64,000 bases of DNA from Gammaproteobacteria bacterium (GTDB taxonomy: Bacteria > Pseudomonadota > Gammaproteobacteria > Steroidobacterales > Steroidobacteraceae). The notes under the pieces were generated by a model. That model searched no databases and was not told the origin of the DNA. It worked only from the letters and a program-made list of their open reading frames with translations. Shown here piece after piece: positions 23,628 through 34,260 of this stretch. The stretch covers positions 1-64,000 of the forward strand of contig JAIBJM010000007.1 of assembly GCA_020029535.1 (NCBI GenBank). Reading direction: 5' to 3'. The position numbers and the translations under genes were made by a program. Each line of letters opens with the position of its first letter. The first letter of the stretch is position 1.

Positions 23628-24164
23628 TTATGCCGTCAACTCTTGCGCCAGACGCGCCAGGCGCGCCTTGACCGAGCCGTCGATGGCCAGATCGCCCGCG
23701 CGCACCACGGCGCCACCGATCAGCGTCGGATCGACGTCCGCGGCAACGCGCACCGTGCGGTTGAAGCGTTTCTCGAGCGCCGCCACCAGCTTCGCGCGCT
23801 CGTCGGCGCCCAGCGGCGCCGCCGAGGTGATGCTGACGTCGACCACGCGCTCGGCGTCGGCCTTGAACTGATCGAAAATCCGCGAGATTTCCGGCAGCAA
23901 GGGCAGCCGCCCGTTCTCGGCCAGCAGCGCGATGAAGTTGCGGCCCTGCTGATCGAGCTCGGAGCCGGCGATATCGCTGATGAGCTCCGCCAGCTGCGCA
24001 GCCGTGACCGCAGGGCTACCGAACAACCCGCGCACACGTTCGTCGCTCACCGCGAGAGCGGCGCGGGCCAGCGCCCCGGACCAGGAGCCGAGACGCCCGT
24101 CAGCCTGCGCGCGCGCAAAGGCGGCTTTGGCGTATGGACGTGCAACTGTCAGACGGTCTGCCAT
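23628..24164 (-). CDS. atpH: ATP synthase delta subunit
   Basis: [20 protein letters not shown]...; position in the operon. Confidence 0.95.
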   Translation of the reverse strand: MADRLTVARPYAKAAFARAQADGRLGSWSGALARAALAVSDERVRGLFGSPAVTAAQLAELISDIAGSELDQQGRNFIALLAENGRLPLLPEISRIFDQFKADAERVVDVSITSAAPLGADERAKLVAALEKRFNRTVRVAADVDPTLIGGAVVRAGDLAIDGSVKARLARLAQELTA

Positions 24165-24171
24165 GTTGCCC

Positions 24172-24642
24172 CTAGATCTCCGTCGCCAGCTTGCCGAGGA
24201 TGTCGGCATGCCTGGCCGGATCGATCTCGCGACCCAGCACCTTCGCCGCCGAGCGCACGGTGAGATCGGCCACTTCACGTCGCAGCGTCTCGCGCGCCTT
24301 GGCCGTTTCCAGCTCGATCTGCTGCTTCGCGGCGGCGACCAGGCGATCGCCTTCCGACAGCGCGCTCTGCTTGGCAGCCTCCACGATCTCGTTCGAGCGC
24401 TTGGAAGCCTGATCGACGATCTGGTTGGCGCGCTCGCGCGCCTCGCGGATCAGCGCGTCGACCTGGCCCTTGGCCTCGTCCAGATTCTTCTGGCCTTTCT
24501 CAGCGGCTTCCAGACCCTCTGCGATCTTCTTGCGGCGGTCCGCATTGGCCTGAGCCAGTGGCGGCACCACGAACTTGTTGAAGAACCAGAGCAGGATCAG
24601 GAAAACGATGATCTGCCCGATGAATGTCGCATTGACGTCCAT
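24172..24642 (-). CDS. atpF: ATP synthase b subunit
   Basis: MDVNATFIGQIIVFLILLWFFNKFVVPPL followed by a long helix. Confidence 0.97.
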   Translation of the reverse strand: MDVNATFIGQIIVFLILLWFFNKFVVPPLAQANADRRKKIAEGLEAAEKGQKNLDEAKGQVDALIREARERANQIVDQASKRSNEIVEAAKQSALSEGDRLVAAAKQQIELETAKARETLRREVADLTVRSAAKVLGREIDPARHADILGKLATEI

Positions 24643-24659
24643 CGACTATCTCCCGGGTA

Positions 24660-24968
<309 letters not shown>

Positions 24969-24990
24969 TTAACGAAAGCGGATCAAATCG

Positions 24991-25818
<828 letters not shown>

Positions 25819-25840
25819 TTATACCGCTGCCCTGGCCAAC

Positions 25841-26239
25841 TCAATCGTGCGTCGGTGGTAACGTCCGGGCGGCCGAGAGAGCCGGCACAAACCAGAACAC
25901 CACCAGCGTCGCAATGTATGCCGTCACCAGCGGCGGCCAAACCACCCAGCTGGTGCGCGCGACAATGACGAACAACGCCACCGTCAGTCCAATCTTCATC
26001 AACTGCCCGAAGGCCAGCCGACCGAGGATCTGCCCCGGCCCCTTGCCGGGCCGCAGTGCAGTCATTGTCATGTACAGGTTGGCGATTGCGCCTATCGAGC
26101 CGCCGACCAGCGCCGACAACCCGTGCCGCGAACCCCAGACCAGCAGGCAGAGCACTGCGATTCCCAGAGTCGCCGCCGTTTGCACGAGCAGGATCCGCGT
26201 GGCGAGCCGCCGCATCTCGGGGTCGCGCGTCAGAATCAT
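25841..26239 (-). CDS. atpI: ATP synthase protein I
   Basis: Small four-TM protein directly upstream of atpB. Confidence 0.8.
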   Translation of the reverse strand: MILTRDPEMRRLATRILLVQTAATLGIAVLCLLVWGSRHGLSALVGGSIGAIANLYMTMTALRPGKGPGQILGRLAFGQLMKIGLTVALFVIVARTSWVVWPPLVTAYIATLVVFWFVPALSAARTLPPTHD

Positions 26240-26259
26240 GTCGTGAATCCTGCAGACAA

Positions 26260-26280
26260 CAAAAAAGCCACTGAGTGGCT
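26260..26280 (-). terminator. rho-independent terminator after parB
   Basis: AGCCA-CTCAG-TGGCT plus T6 on the minus strand between parB and atpI. Confidence 0.65.
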
Positions 26281-26398
26281 CGCTTTTCCTTGCCCGGCAA
26301 CCACTTACGGCTGCTGCTGCGAAGGCGCGCGATTATAGGGGGGAAGCGCAGCGGCTTCAAGAAAACGAAGGATTTTCCGCGGCAATTATGTTCGCAGG

Positions 26399-27319
26399 CT
26401 AGCGGATGTGGGCCAGGATGCCGTCCAGTTCATCAAGGCTGTTGTAGCTGACCACCAGCCGGCCCTTGCCATTGCGGGCATGCTCGAGGGCAACGCGGGC
26501 GCCCAGCTTCTCGGCCAGATCATCCTGCAGGCGCTGGATGTTGGGATCCAGCGCGCCAGCGTCGCTGCCCGCCGTGTTGGCGGCATTGGCCGTGGCCGGT
26601 TGACCGATGCGCCGCACCAGCGCCTCGGTTTCACGCACCGACAGGCTCTTGGTCACCACCAGCGTGGCCAACTCCACCTGCTTGCGTTTGTTGTCCAGGC
26701 CCAGCAGCGCGCGGGCATGGCCCATTTCCAGCTCGCGGCGCTCCAGCCGTTCGCAGACCTCGGGCGCCAGCTCCAGCAGGCGCAGCAGATTGCTGACGGC
26801 AGCGCGTGAACGACCCACGGCGTCCGCAGCCTGTTGATGTGTAAGGCGAAATTCGGCAATCAGCCGCTCGAGCGCGCGGGCCTCTTCCAGCGGATTGAGG
26901 TTCTCGCGCTGGATGTTCTCGATCAGCGCCATCGCGATGGCCGCATCGTCCGGCACTTCGCGGACCACGGCCGGAATCTCGCTGAGGCCGGCCTGCTGGG
27001 CCGCGCGCCAGCGGCGTTCGCCGGCGATGATTTCGTAGCGTTGTGCCTGTCCCGCCACCGCCGCCAGCGGCCGCACTACGATGGGCTGCACCACGCCCTG
27101 GGCGCGGATCGACGCTGCCAGTTCGGTCAGCGACTCCGGCCGCATGTCGAGGCGAGGCTGGTAGCGACCGCGCTGCAGCAGGTCGAGGGGCAGCTTGGCC
27201 AGCAGATCGCCGGCACGAGGCGTGGCGCCACTGGCGCCTGCGGCAGGTGCCGCCGGCCGTGCCTGGGCCAGCAGATCGGCGAGTCCTCGCCCGAGAGTGG
27301 GTTTCTTCGGCTGCGTCAT
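26399..27319 (-). CDS. parB: chromosome partitioning protein ParB
   Basis: LGRGLADLL...[13 protein letters not shown]...EIPAVVREV...[17 protein letters not shown]. Confidence 0.97.
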   Translation of the reverse strand: MTQPKKPTLGRGLADLLAQARPAAPAAGASGATPRAGDLLAKLPLDLLQRGRYQPRLDMRPESLTELAASIRAQGVVQPIVVRPLAAVAGQAQRYEIIAGERRWRAAQQAGLSEIPAVVREVPDDAAIAMALIENIQRENLNPLEEARALERLIAEFRLTHQQAADAVGRSRAAVSNLLRLLELAPEVCERLERRELEMGHARALLGLDNKRKQVELATLVVTKSLSVRETEALVRRIGQPATANAANTAGSDAGALDPNIQRLQDDLAEKLGARVALEHARNGKGRLVVSYNSLDELDGILAHIR

Positions 27320-28110
27320 GAGGCCGATGATAGCGTCAGCAGTTCATCCTCGCGGCGGAGCATCTCGCCGGCCAGCGCCAGATAGGCCAGCGCACCGCGC
27401 GAATCCCTGTCGTGCTGGATGGCCGGCCTGCCGAACGACGGTGCTTCGGCCAGCCGCACATTGCGCGGCACCACGGTGCGGAACACCTTGTCACCGAAGT
27501 GCGTCATCAGCTGCGCGCTAACCTCGGTGGCCAGATTGTTGCGCGGGTCGTACATGGTGCGCAGGATCCCTTCGATTTCCAGCACCGGATTGGCGGCGTC
27601 GCGGATCTGTTCAATGGTCGAGACCAACGCTGACAGACCTTCCAGCGCGTAGAACTCGCATTGCATCGGAATCAGCACGCTGTCGGCGGCCACCAGCGCA
27701 TTGACGGTGAGGATGTTCAGCGACGGCGGGCAATCGATCAGGATCACATCGTACTGCTCACGCACCGGCGCCAGCGCTTCACGCAGCTTTGCCTCGCGGC
27801 CCGCGCCGAGCGCCAGCAACCGCACCTCGGCGGCCGTCAGATCCTGGTTGGCCGGCAGCAGCCACATCTCGGCCGTGGGCAGCGGCACGATGGCCTCGGC
27901 AGCAGTGCAGTCGCCCAGCAGCACCTCCAGCGTGCCGCGCGCCAGCGTCGATTTGTCGATGCCGCAGCCGGTGGTGGCATTGCCCTGCGGGTCCAGATCG
28001 ATCAGCAGCACACGACGCCGCGTCGCCGCCAGCGAAGCAGCGAGATTGACGGCGGTGGTGGTTTTGCCCACACCGCCTTTCTGGTTGGCAACCGCGATGA
28101 CCTTCTTCAT
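27316..28110 (-). CDS. parA: chromosome partitioning ATPase ParA/Soj
   Basis: [26 protein letters not shown]. Confidence 0.97.
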   Translation of the reverse strand: MKKVIAVANQKGGVGKTTTAVNLAASLAATRRRVLLIDLDPQGNATTGCGIDKSTLARGTLEVLLGDCTAAEAIVPLPTAEMWLLPANQDLTAAEVRLLALGAGREAKLREALAPVREQYDVILIDCPPSLNILTVNALVAADSVLIPMQCEFYALEGLSALVSTIEQIRDAANPVLEIEGILRTMYDPRNNLATEVSAQLMTHFGDKVFRTVVPRNVRLAEAPSFGRPAIQHDRDSRGALAYLALAGEMLRREDELLTLSSAS

Positions 28111-28754
28111 GCGGGCGCCAGTCTAACGCGCTCCAGCGTCAACAGATGGCGCTCGGCGTTCAGGCCCGGCACTTCAACAACCTGCGTATCACGCAGCGAC
28201 CAGGAATCCGGCAGCGCCCCGACTTCGTCGGCCGGATAGCGGCCCTTCATCGCCAGCAGGCAACCATCCTCCTCACAAAGTCCGCCAGCGGTGCGCACCA
28301 GATCGGGCAGTGCCGCGACGGCGCGCGCGATCACCGTGTCGAAGCGCTGCGCCGGCAAGACTTCCATGCGTGCATGCAGGGGCGTGACATTGCGGAGCCC
28401 GAGACTGCGCACCGCATGCGCAACGAAGCGGATCTTCTTGGCCGTGGAGTCGATCAGGGTGAAGGACAGTTCCGGCCGCGCAATGGCCAGCGGCAAACCG
28501 GGGAAACCAGCGCCGGTGCCCACATCGGCAATGCGCGTACCGCGCAATGCCACCGCTGCCGACAGGCTGTCCAACAGATGATGCGTCAGCATGGCCTGCC
28601 GATCGGTCAGCGCCGTCAGGTTGTAGGCCGCGGACCACTGCTGCAGCTCATCGAGCAGGCGGGTCAATTGCAGCAACTGTGCCTCATCCAGCGGCACGCC
28701 CAGTTGCGCGGCGCCAGCCTGCAGCGTGCGTCGTTCGCCGGACTCAGTCGCCAA
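28107..28754 (-). CDS. rsmG: 16S rRNA m7G527 methyltransferase RsmG (TTG start inferred)
   Basis: [22 protein letters not shown]...[17 protein letters not shown]. Confidence 0.93.
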   Translation of the reverse strand: MATESGERRTLQAGAAQLGVPLDEAQLLQLTRLLDELQQWSAAYNLTALTDRQAMLTHHLLDSLSAAVALRGTRIADVGTGAGFPGLPLAIARPELSFTLIDSTAKKIRFVAHAVRSLGLRNVTPLHARMEVLPAQRFDTVIARAVAALPDLVRTAGGLCEEDGCLLAMKGRYPADEVGALPDSWSLRDTQVVEVPGLNAERHLLTLERVRLAPA

Positions 28755-29748
28755 TGCGCACCACGGTGCGACCGCGCACGCCGGCGCGCAGATAGTCGGC
28801 GAATGCCGCCGGCAGATCGTTGAATGCAATGGTGCGCGTCAGGATGCGATCCAGATGGCGTGGCCGCAGATCGGCGCCGATACGCTGCCACAACCGCCGA
28901 CGCTGATCCTGTGGCAGACCGCTGGAGCTGATGCCGAGCAGGTTCACACCGCGCAGGATGAAGGGCATCACCGTCATCGACAGCTGCGGGCTGGCGGCCA
29001 TGCCGATGCTGGCCACATTGCCCGCATCGCGGGTCGAAGCCAGCAATCGCGCCAGCAGCGTACCGCCGACGTTGTCGATGGCGCCGCCCCAGCGCGCTGT
29101 CTGCAGCGGTTGATCGCCGGCGCCCAGCTCGGACGGCGTCACCACTTCGCTGGCACCGAGGTCGCGCAGATAGTCAACCGCATCGGCCTTGCTGCTGACC
29201 GCCACCACCTGATAACCACGCGCTGCCAGCAGATCCACGGCCACCGAACCAACCCCGCCACTGGCGCCGGTGACGACGATGGGTCCCGATTCGGGGCGCT
29301 GGCCATTGTGTTCCATATGATCGATGGCCAATGCCGCTGCAAAGCCGGCGGTTCCGACCGTCATGGCCATGCATGCATCGAAGCCTGCCGGCATTGGCAT
29401 CACCGTCTCGGCCGGCACACGGGCGTAGCGCGCATAACCGCCATCGCGGGTCTCGGACAGACCGCTGCCTTGCACCAGCACCAACTCGCCGGTGCGCACC
29501 GCGGGCGCCGAGGATGCGATGACACGCCCCGCCAGATCGATGCCGCCCACCAGCGGAAAGCGGCGCAGGATGCTGCCAGCGCCGGTGGCCGCCAGCGCAT
29601 CCTTGTAGTTGATCGAGGAGTAACTGACCTCGATCACCACCTCGCCCGGCGACAGGTCTTCCAGTCGCAGCGTGTCGAAGTGCGCCTCGATGCGCCCATC
29701 GATGCGGTGAATGCGATAACCCGTGAAAGCGCCGATCTGTGATGACAT
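28744..29748 (-). CDS. YhdH/YhfP-family zinc-independent quinone oxidoreductase (acrylyl-CoA reductase-like)
   Basis: SYSSINYKDALAATGAGSILRRFPLVGGIDLAG...GPIVVTGASGGVGSVAVDLL. Confidence 0.92.
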   Translation of the reverse strand: MSSQIGAFTGYRIHRIDGRIEAHFDTLRLEDLSPGEVVIEVSYSSINYKDALAATGAGSILRRFPLVGGIDLAGRVIASSAPAVRTGELVLVQGSGLSETRDGGYARYARVPAETVMPMPAGFDACMAMTVGTAGFAAALAIDHMEHNGQRPESGPIVVTGASGGVGSVAVDLLAARGYQVVAVSSKADAVDYLRDLGASEVVTPSELGAGDQPLQTARWGGAIDNVGGTLLARLLASTRDAGNVASIGMAASPQLSMTVMPFILRGVNLLGISSSGLPQDQRRRLWQRIGADLRPRHLDRILTRTIAFNDLPAAFADYLRAGVRGRTVVRIGD

Positions 29749-29785
29749 GATTTGTCCAGCTCCCAACGATCACGATAGCAAGGGC

Positions 29786-31624
29786 ATGCAGCAATTCAAA
29801 CGCGGCGATTCGATCGGCATCCGGTTTCTGTGGGTCCTGTTGGCGCTGCTGCCACCGGCAGCAGCCGCGCAACGCCTGGAACGCGACGGCCTGGTGTTCG
29901 ATGGTGTATCCCAGATAGCGGTGGGTGCCGGACCCGAGCGCTATCGTGCCGATGAAGCCCGCTTCGTCGACTGGTTGCCGGATGGCAGCCTGCTGGTGCT
30001 GGCAGGGCCGGCCGGCCAGTTGCAGTTGCAACGCCTGCCCACGGCGCTGGCCCCCGCCGAACCGCAACCCATCGCCGGCGATCGCATTCTGCAGGCCATC
30101 ACCCCGGATCAGGGCGCTGCGGCGCTGGCATTGTTGCGCATCAATGCGCAGGGCGGCGGCACGCTGGAGAGCGTGCAGTGGCCGACACTGAACGTGCAAC
30201 GACTGGTGGATGCGGCAACACCACCGACAGCGCCGCTGTGGGCGCATGACGGGCGCCGGCTGGTGTTCTCCGGGCGGCGCGGGAGCGACGCCGATCTGTA
30301 TCTGGTTGAAGCCGGCAGCGCGGCGTTGCCGCGGCTGATTGCAGGCGGTGGCGGCCACTGGCGCGCCGAAGACTGGTCGCTGGATGACAGCCAGCTGCTG
30401 GCGGTGCGCGAGGATGCGATCGAAGGTTCGCAGCTGCATCGCGTGGATCCGCGCAGCGGCACCGTGCAGAGACTGATTACCGTGAAGAACAGGGGGCAGG
30501 ATGCCCGCCGTGTGCGCATCACGCAGGCGCGCTTCGCGGCGGCCGGCCGCGCAGTGCTGTATCTGTCGGACGAGGGCAGCGAATTCCTGCGATTGCGCCG
30601 TCTCGATCTGGAAGATGGCGTGGTCAGCGATGTCATGCCGCCGCGAGCGCAGGACATGGAGTTGTTTGCGCTCAGCACCAACGGTCGGCGACTGGCCTGG
30701 GTCTGGAACAGCAATGGCTCGCATCGCCTGGTGCTGCGCGATCTGCCCGGCGGGCGCGAGCGCATCGCGACCAGCCTGCCCGGCGGATCCATTGCCCGTC
30801 TGAAGTTCGATCGCGGCGGCGAACAGCTGGCGATGGACATCGACAGCGATTTCGCGCCGCGTGATGTCTACGTGGTCGGATTCGATTCCGGCAGCGTCAC
30901 GCGCTGGACGCGCAGCAGCGCAGGCCCCGCGGGCACGGCTTCGATGCAGATGCAGACACTGCGCTTCCCGACCTGGGATCGCGTCAATGGCCGCCCGCGC
31001 GAGCTGCTGGCGCGCGTCTACCGCCCGACGGCCGGCGGACCGCATCCGGTGCTGATCTGGCTGCCTGGCGAGGACCGCCAGCCACGCGATCATTTCGATC
31101 CACTGCTGCAGTACCTGATCGCCGAGCGCAACTACGTGGTCATCGTGCCCGCATTGCGCGGCAGTGGCGGCAAGGGGCGCAGCTTCGCCGCGCTGGATGA
31201 TGGCGCACTGCGCGACGATCCGGTGCGCGATGTGGGTTCGTTGCTGGTATGGGCCGGCTTGCAGTCCGATCTGGACCGCACGCGCACCGCCATCCTCGGC
31301 AGCGGCGACTCCGCCACGCTGGCGCTGAACTCACTGCTGCAATACGGCGAGCGGCTGCGCGCGGCAGTGACCATCGATGGCAGACCTGCGACCACGCAGC
31401 CGCAGGCCTTGCGGCGGCCGGTGCTGATCGTACGTGGAATGCAGCAACCGCTGGCTTCGCGTGCCGGCACCGAACAATCAATGTGGAGTCTGCGCGCCAC
31501 GGGAAATCAGATCTGGCTGGTTGGCCCGATGCAGGAGGCAGCACTGGTGGAGCCGGCGCAGGACGCCGAGATACTGCGCGTGATTGCGCAATTCCTGCAG
31601 GCTGCGAATCAGCCTGGCAACTGA
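29786..31624 (+). CDS. S9 prolyl-oligopeptidase-like protein (possibly catalytically degenerate)
   Basis: Signal peptide, beta-propeller-like repeats, C-terminal alpha/beta-hydrolase with HPVLIWLPGE and RGSGGKG. Confidence 0.8.
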   Translation: MQQFKRGDSIGIRFLWVLLALLPPAAAAQRLERDGLVFDGVSQIAVGAGPERYRADEARFVDWLPDGSLLVLAGPAGQLQLQRLPTALAPAEPQPIAGDRILQAITPDQGAAALALLRINAQGGGTLESVQWPTLNVQRLVDAATPPTAPLWAHDGRRLVFSGRRGSDADLYLVEAGSAALPRLIAGGGGHWRAEDWSLDDSQLLAVREDAIEGSQLHRVDPRSGTVQRLITVKNRGQDARRVRITQARFAAAGRAVLYLSDEGSEFLRLRRLDLEDGVVSDVMPPRAQDMELFALSTNGRRLAWVWNSNGSHRLVLRDLPGGRERIATSLPGGSIARLKFDRGGEQLAMDIDSDFAPRDVYVVGFDSGSVTRWTRSSAGPAGTASMQMQTLRFPTWDRVNGRPRELLARVYRPTAGGPHPVLIWLPGEDRQPRDHFDPLLQYLIAERNYVVIVPALRGSGGKGRSFAALDDGALRDDPVRDVGSLLVWAGLQSDLDRTRTAILGSGDSATLALNSLLQYGERLRAAVTIDGRPATTQPQALRRPVLIVRGMQQPLASRAGTEQSMWSLRATGNQIWLVGPMQEAALVEPAQDAEILRVIAQFLQAANQPGN

Positions 31625-31625
31625 A

Positions 31626-32282
31626 TCAATCGCCCGACTGGAACCACCAGGTGCGCTTCAGCACCGTCTTCAGCGGCGGCTTCTGCTGCGCGTAGTAGGC
31701 CGCAATCTGCTCGATGTCGGCTTTGGTCAGCGTGGTGGTGAACGGCTGCATGATGGCGTTCTTGCGACTGCCGTTCCTGTACTCCTCCAGAGCGCGCGCG
31801 AGGTAGTCGGCATGCTGACCAGTCAGCGTCGGATACTCGGGAGTGATGCCCACGCCATCCTTGCCATGGCAGGCCACGCACAGTGCAGTGACCTTGGCGG
31901 GCGCGGTGCCCGTGCTGGTGGTGGTCACCGGCAGGGGCGCCCCAGCCAGGTAGGCCGCAATGTCCTGCATATCCTGGTCGCTGAGCGAGGCGGCCTGCGC
32001 ATACATCGTGGCGTGCGACCGCTCCTTGTTTTTGTAGCCCTTCAGCGCGGCGACCAGATACTCGGGATGTTGCCCGACCAGCCGCGGCACGCTGTAGGTG
32101 GGATAGACGTTCTTGTAGTTCTCGATGCCATGGCAGCCCAGGCAGGTATAAGCCAGTGCCTTGCCGCGCCCCGGATCACCGGCGGCCTGCGCACCGTTCG
32201 CAGCCACCAGCAGCGCCACGACGCCGAGGGCCTGTACCAGGGATCGCATCGTCAAGGGCATACTCAGGCTCCGCGAAGTCAT
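31626..32282 (-). CDS. di-heme cytochrome c (c4-like)
   Basis: Two CxxCH motifs (CLGCH, CVACH), signal peptide. Confidence 0.9.
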   Translation of the reverse strand: MTSRSLSMPLTMRSLVQALGVVALLVAANGAQAAGDPGRGKALAYTCLGCHGIENYKNVYPTYSVPRLVGQHPEYLVAALKGYKNKERSHATMYAQAASLSDQDMQDIAAYLAGAPLPVTTTSTGTAPAKVTALCVACHGKDGVGITPEYPTLTGQHADYLARALEEYRNGSRKNAIMQPFTTTLTKADIEQIAAYYAQQKPPLKTVLKRTWWFQSGD

Positions 32283-32341
32283 TGAATCCGGTCGGTAAAA
32301 ACGGCCGCAAAGTGTAAGGTCTCGATCCGGGATTTGCCAGC

Positions 32342-32779
32342 ATGATTGCCCTGATCCAACGTGTCAGCGAAGCCAGCATCAGCGTCGATGGCGAGATCCG
32401 CGCGAGCATGGGACCGGGACTGCTGGCGCTGATCGGCGTGACCTCCGGCGATGAATCAGCCAGTACGCGACGGCTGCTCGAGCGCATGCTGGGATATCGC
32501 GTGTTTCCAGACAGCGATGGACGCATGAACCGCGCATTGCGCGAGCACGGCGGCGGATTGCTGCTGGTGCCGCAGTTCACGCTGGCAGCCGATACCCGCC
32601 GCGGCACCCGTCCCGGATTCTCCACCGCCGCCGAGCCGGCGCGGGCCCGGCAGCTGTTCGATGAGCTGGTTGGGCTGGCGCGCGCCGCACACCCGCAGGT
32701 GGGCTGCGGCGAGTTCGGCGCTCACATGCAGGTCCGGCTGCTGAATGACGGTCCCGTAACCTTCTGGCTGGAAAGCTGA
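32342..32779 (+). CDS. dtd: D-aminoacyl-tRNA deacylase
   Basis: MIALIQRVSEASISVDGE...VPQFTLAADTRRGTRPGFS. Confidence 0.97.
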   Translation: MIALIQRVSEASISVDGEIRASMGPGLLALIGVTSGDESASTRRLLERMLGYRVFPDSDGRMNRALREHGGGLLLVPQFTLAADTRRGTRPGFSTAAEPARARQLFDELVGLARAAHPQVGCGEFGAHMQVRLLNDGPVTFWLES

Positions 32780-32876
32780 ATTTGTGAACCGGGCCGGCGG
32801 ACTGTCCCGCTGCTGTCAGCAACTTGGCCTATGATTGATGGTCTATACAGCCTGGACCTCCAGGCGGGAGCAGAGC

Positions 32877-33140
32877 ATGGGCAACATCGGGTTCAAGGAA
32901 ATCCTGCTGATTCTGGTTGTAGTGCTGCTGGTGTTCGGCACCAAGAAACTGAAGAGCATCGGTTCGGACCTCGGTTCGGCAGTGCGCGGCTTCAAGAAGT
33001 CGATGTCGGAGGGCGAGGCCGAAGAGCAGGCATCGCTGGCGGCCAACAAGCAGATCCCGGGACCGGCGGGTCGGGATGCAGAGTTCCCCGAGACCGGCAG
33101 CGGCAATCGCGATACGCACAAGAACGGGCCGGGCGGCTGA
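32877..33140 (+). CDS. tatA: Sec-independent translocase TatA
   Basis: IGFKEILLILVVVLLVFGTKKLKSIGSDLGSAVRGFKKSM. Confidence 0.95.
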   Translation: MGNIGFKEILLILVVVLLVFGTKKLKSIGSDLGSAVRGFKKSMSEGEAEEQASLAANKQIPGPAGRDAEFPETGSGNRDTHKNGPGG

Positions 33141-33155
33141 CAGCGATCCGTCCGC

Positions 33156-33521
33156 ATGTTTGAAGTCGGCTTCTCCGAGATCGTGCTGATCTTCGGCTTG
33201 GCACTGGTGGTGCTCGGGCCGGAGAAGCTGCCCCGACTGGCCGCCAATATCGGCCGCTGGGTGGGCCGGGCGCGCGCCATGGCGCGACAGTTCCGCGATC
33301 AGCTGGAGACTGAAGCGGAAAGCCTCAAGTCCACCGTGAACGAGACGCAGACCGGCCTGCAATCGGGCATCGCCGACCTGGAAGCATCACTGTCGTCGGT
33401 GGGGCGCGATCTGAACGAGACCAGCAAACAGATCGATCTCGAACTGACGCAACCCGCGCAGCCCGACCCGGCAGCGGCCAACGCGCAGCCGGACAACGGG
33501 CCCAATGAGCACCGAACCTGA
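33156..33521 (+). CDS. tatB: Sec-independent translocase TatB
   Basis: MFEVGFSEIVLIFGLALVVLGPEKLPRLA. Confidence 0.95.
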   Translation: MFEVGFSEIVLIFGLALVVLGPEKLPRLAANIGRWVGRARAMARQFRDQLETEAESLKSTVNETQTGLQSGIADLEASLSSVGRDLNETSKQIDLELTQPAQPDPAAANAQPDNGPNEHRT

Positions 33522-34260
33522 GCCGCTTCCCGAAGGCACGCTGATCTCCCATCTGCTGGAACTGCGCACGCGGCTGATGCGCGCATTCCTGGCGGTGATC
33601 GTGGTCTTCGTGCCCTGCGCCATCTACGCCAACGAACTGTTCGAGTTTCTGGCGCGACCGCTGATCGCACAGCTGCCTGCGGGCAGCTCGCTGATTGCAA
33701 CCGGCGTCACCTCGCCGTTCACCACGCCGTTCAAGCTGGCCTTCATGGTGGCGCTGGTGATCGCCATGCCCATCGTGCTGTACCAGATCTGGGCCTTTGT
33801 CGCGCCCGGCCTGTACCGGCGCGAGAAACGTTTCGCGCGGCCACTGCTGGTTTCCTCCATCGTGCTGTTCTACTGCGGCGTGGCCTTCGCCTACTGGGTG
33901 GTGTTCCCGGTGATCTTCAGGTTCTTCGTCGCCACGGCGCCGCGCGGCGTGGCCGTGATGACCGACATCGCCAACTACATGGATTTCGTGCTGATGATGG
34001 TGCTGTCCTTCGGCGTGGCCTTCGAGGTGCCGATTGCCGTGGTGCTGCTGGTGATGACCGGGCTGGTGAGCGTGGAAAAGCTCGGTTCGGCACGCGGCTA
34101 TGTGCTGATCGGCATCTTCGTCATCGCCGCGCTTCTGACGCCCCCCGACGCCATATCCCAGAGCATCATGGCGGTGCCCATGTATCTGCTCTATGAAGGT
34201 GGCATCATCTTCGCCAGGCTGATGCGCCGCGGCGCACCCAGGGAAGATGCCGACCGATGA
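33505..34260 (+). CDS. tatC: Sec-independent translocase TatC
   Basis: LISHLLELRTRLMRAFLAV...; overall TatC family. Confidence 0.97.
   Translation: MSTEPEPLPEGTLISHLLELRTRLMRAFLAVIVVFVPCAIYANELFEFLARPLIAQLPAGSSLIATGVTSPFTTPFKLAFMVALVIAMPIVLYQIWAFVAPGLYRREKRFARPLLVSSIVLFYCGVAFAYWVVFPVIFRFFVATAPRGVAVMTDIANYMDFVLMMVLSFGVAFEVPIAVVLLVMTGLVSVEKLGSARGYVLIGIFVIAALLTPPDAISQSIMAVPMYLLYEGGIIFARLMRRGAPREDADR

Noticed and set aside
26399-28110. Looked for parS-like (TGTTTCACGTGAAACA) sites near parAB
   Set aside because: No convincing copy seen by eye in the window; a pattern search would be needed.
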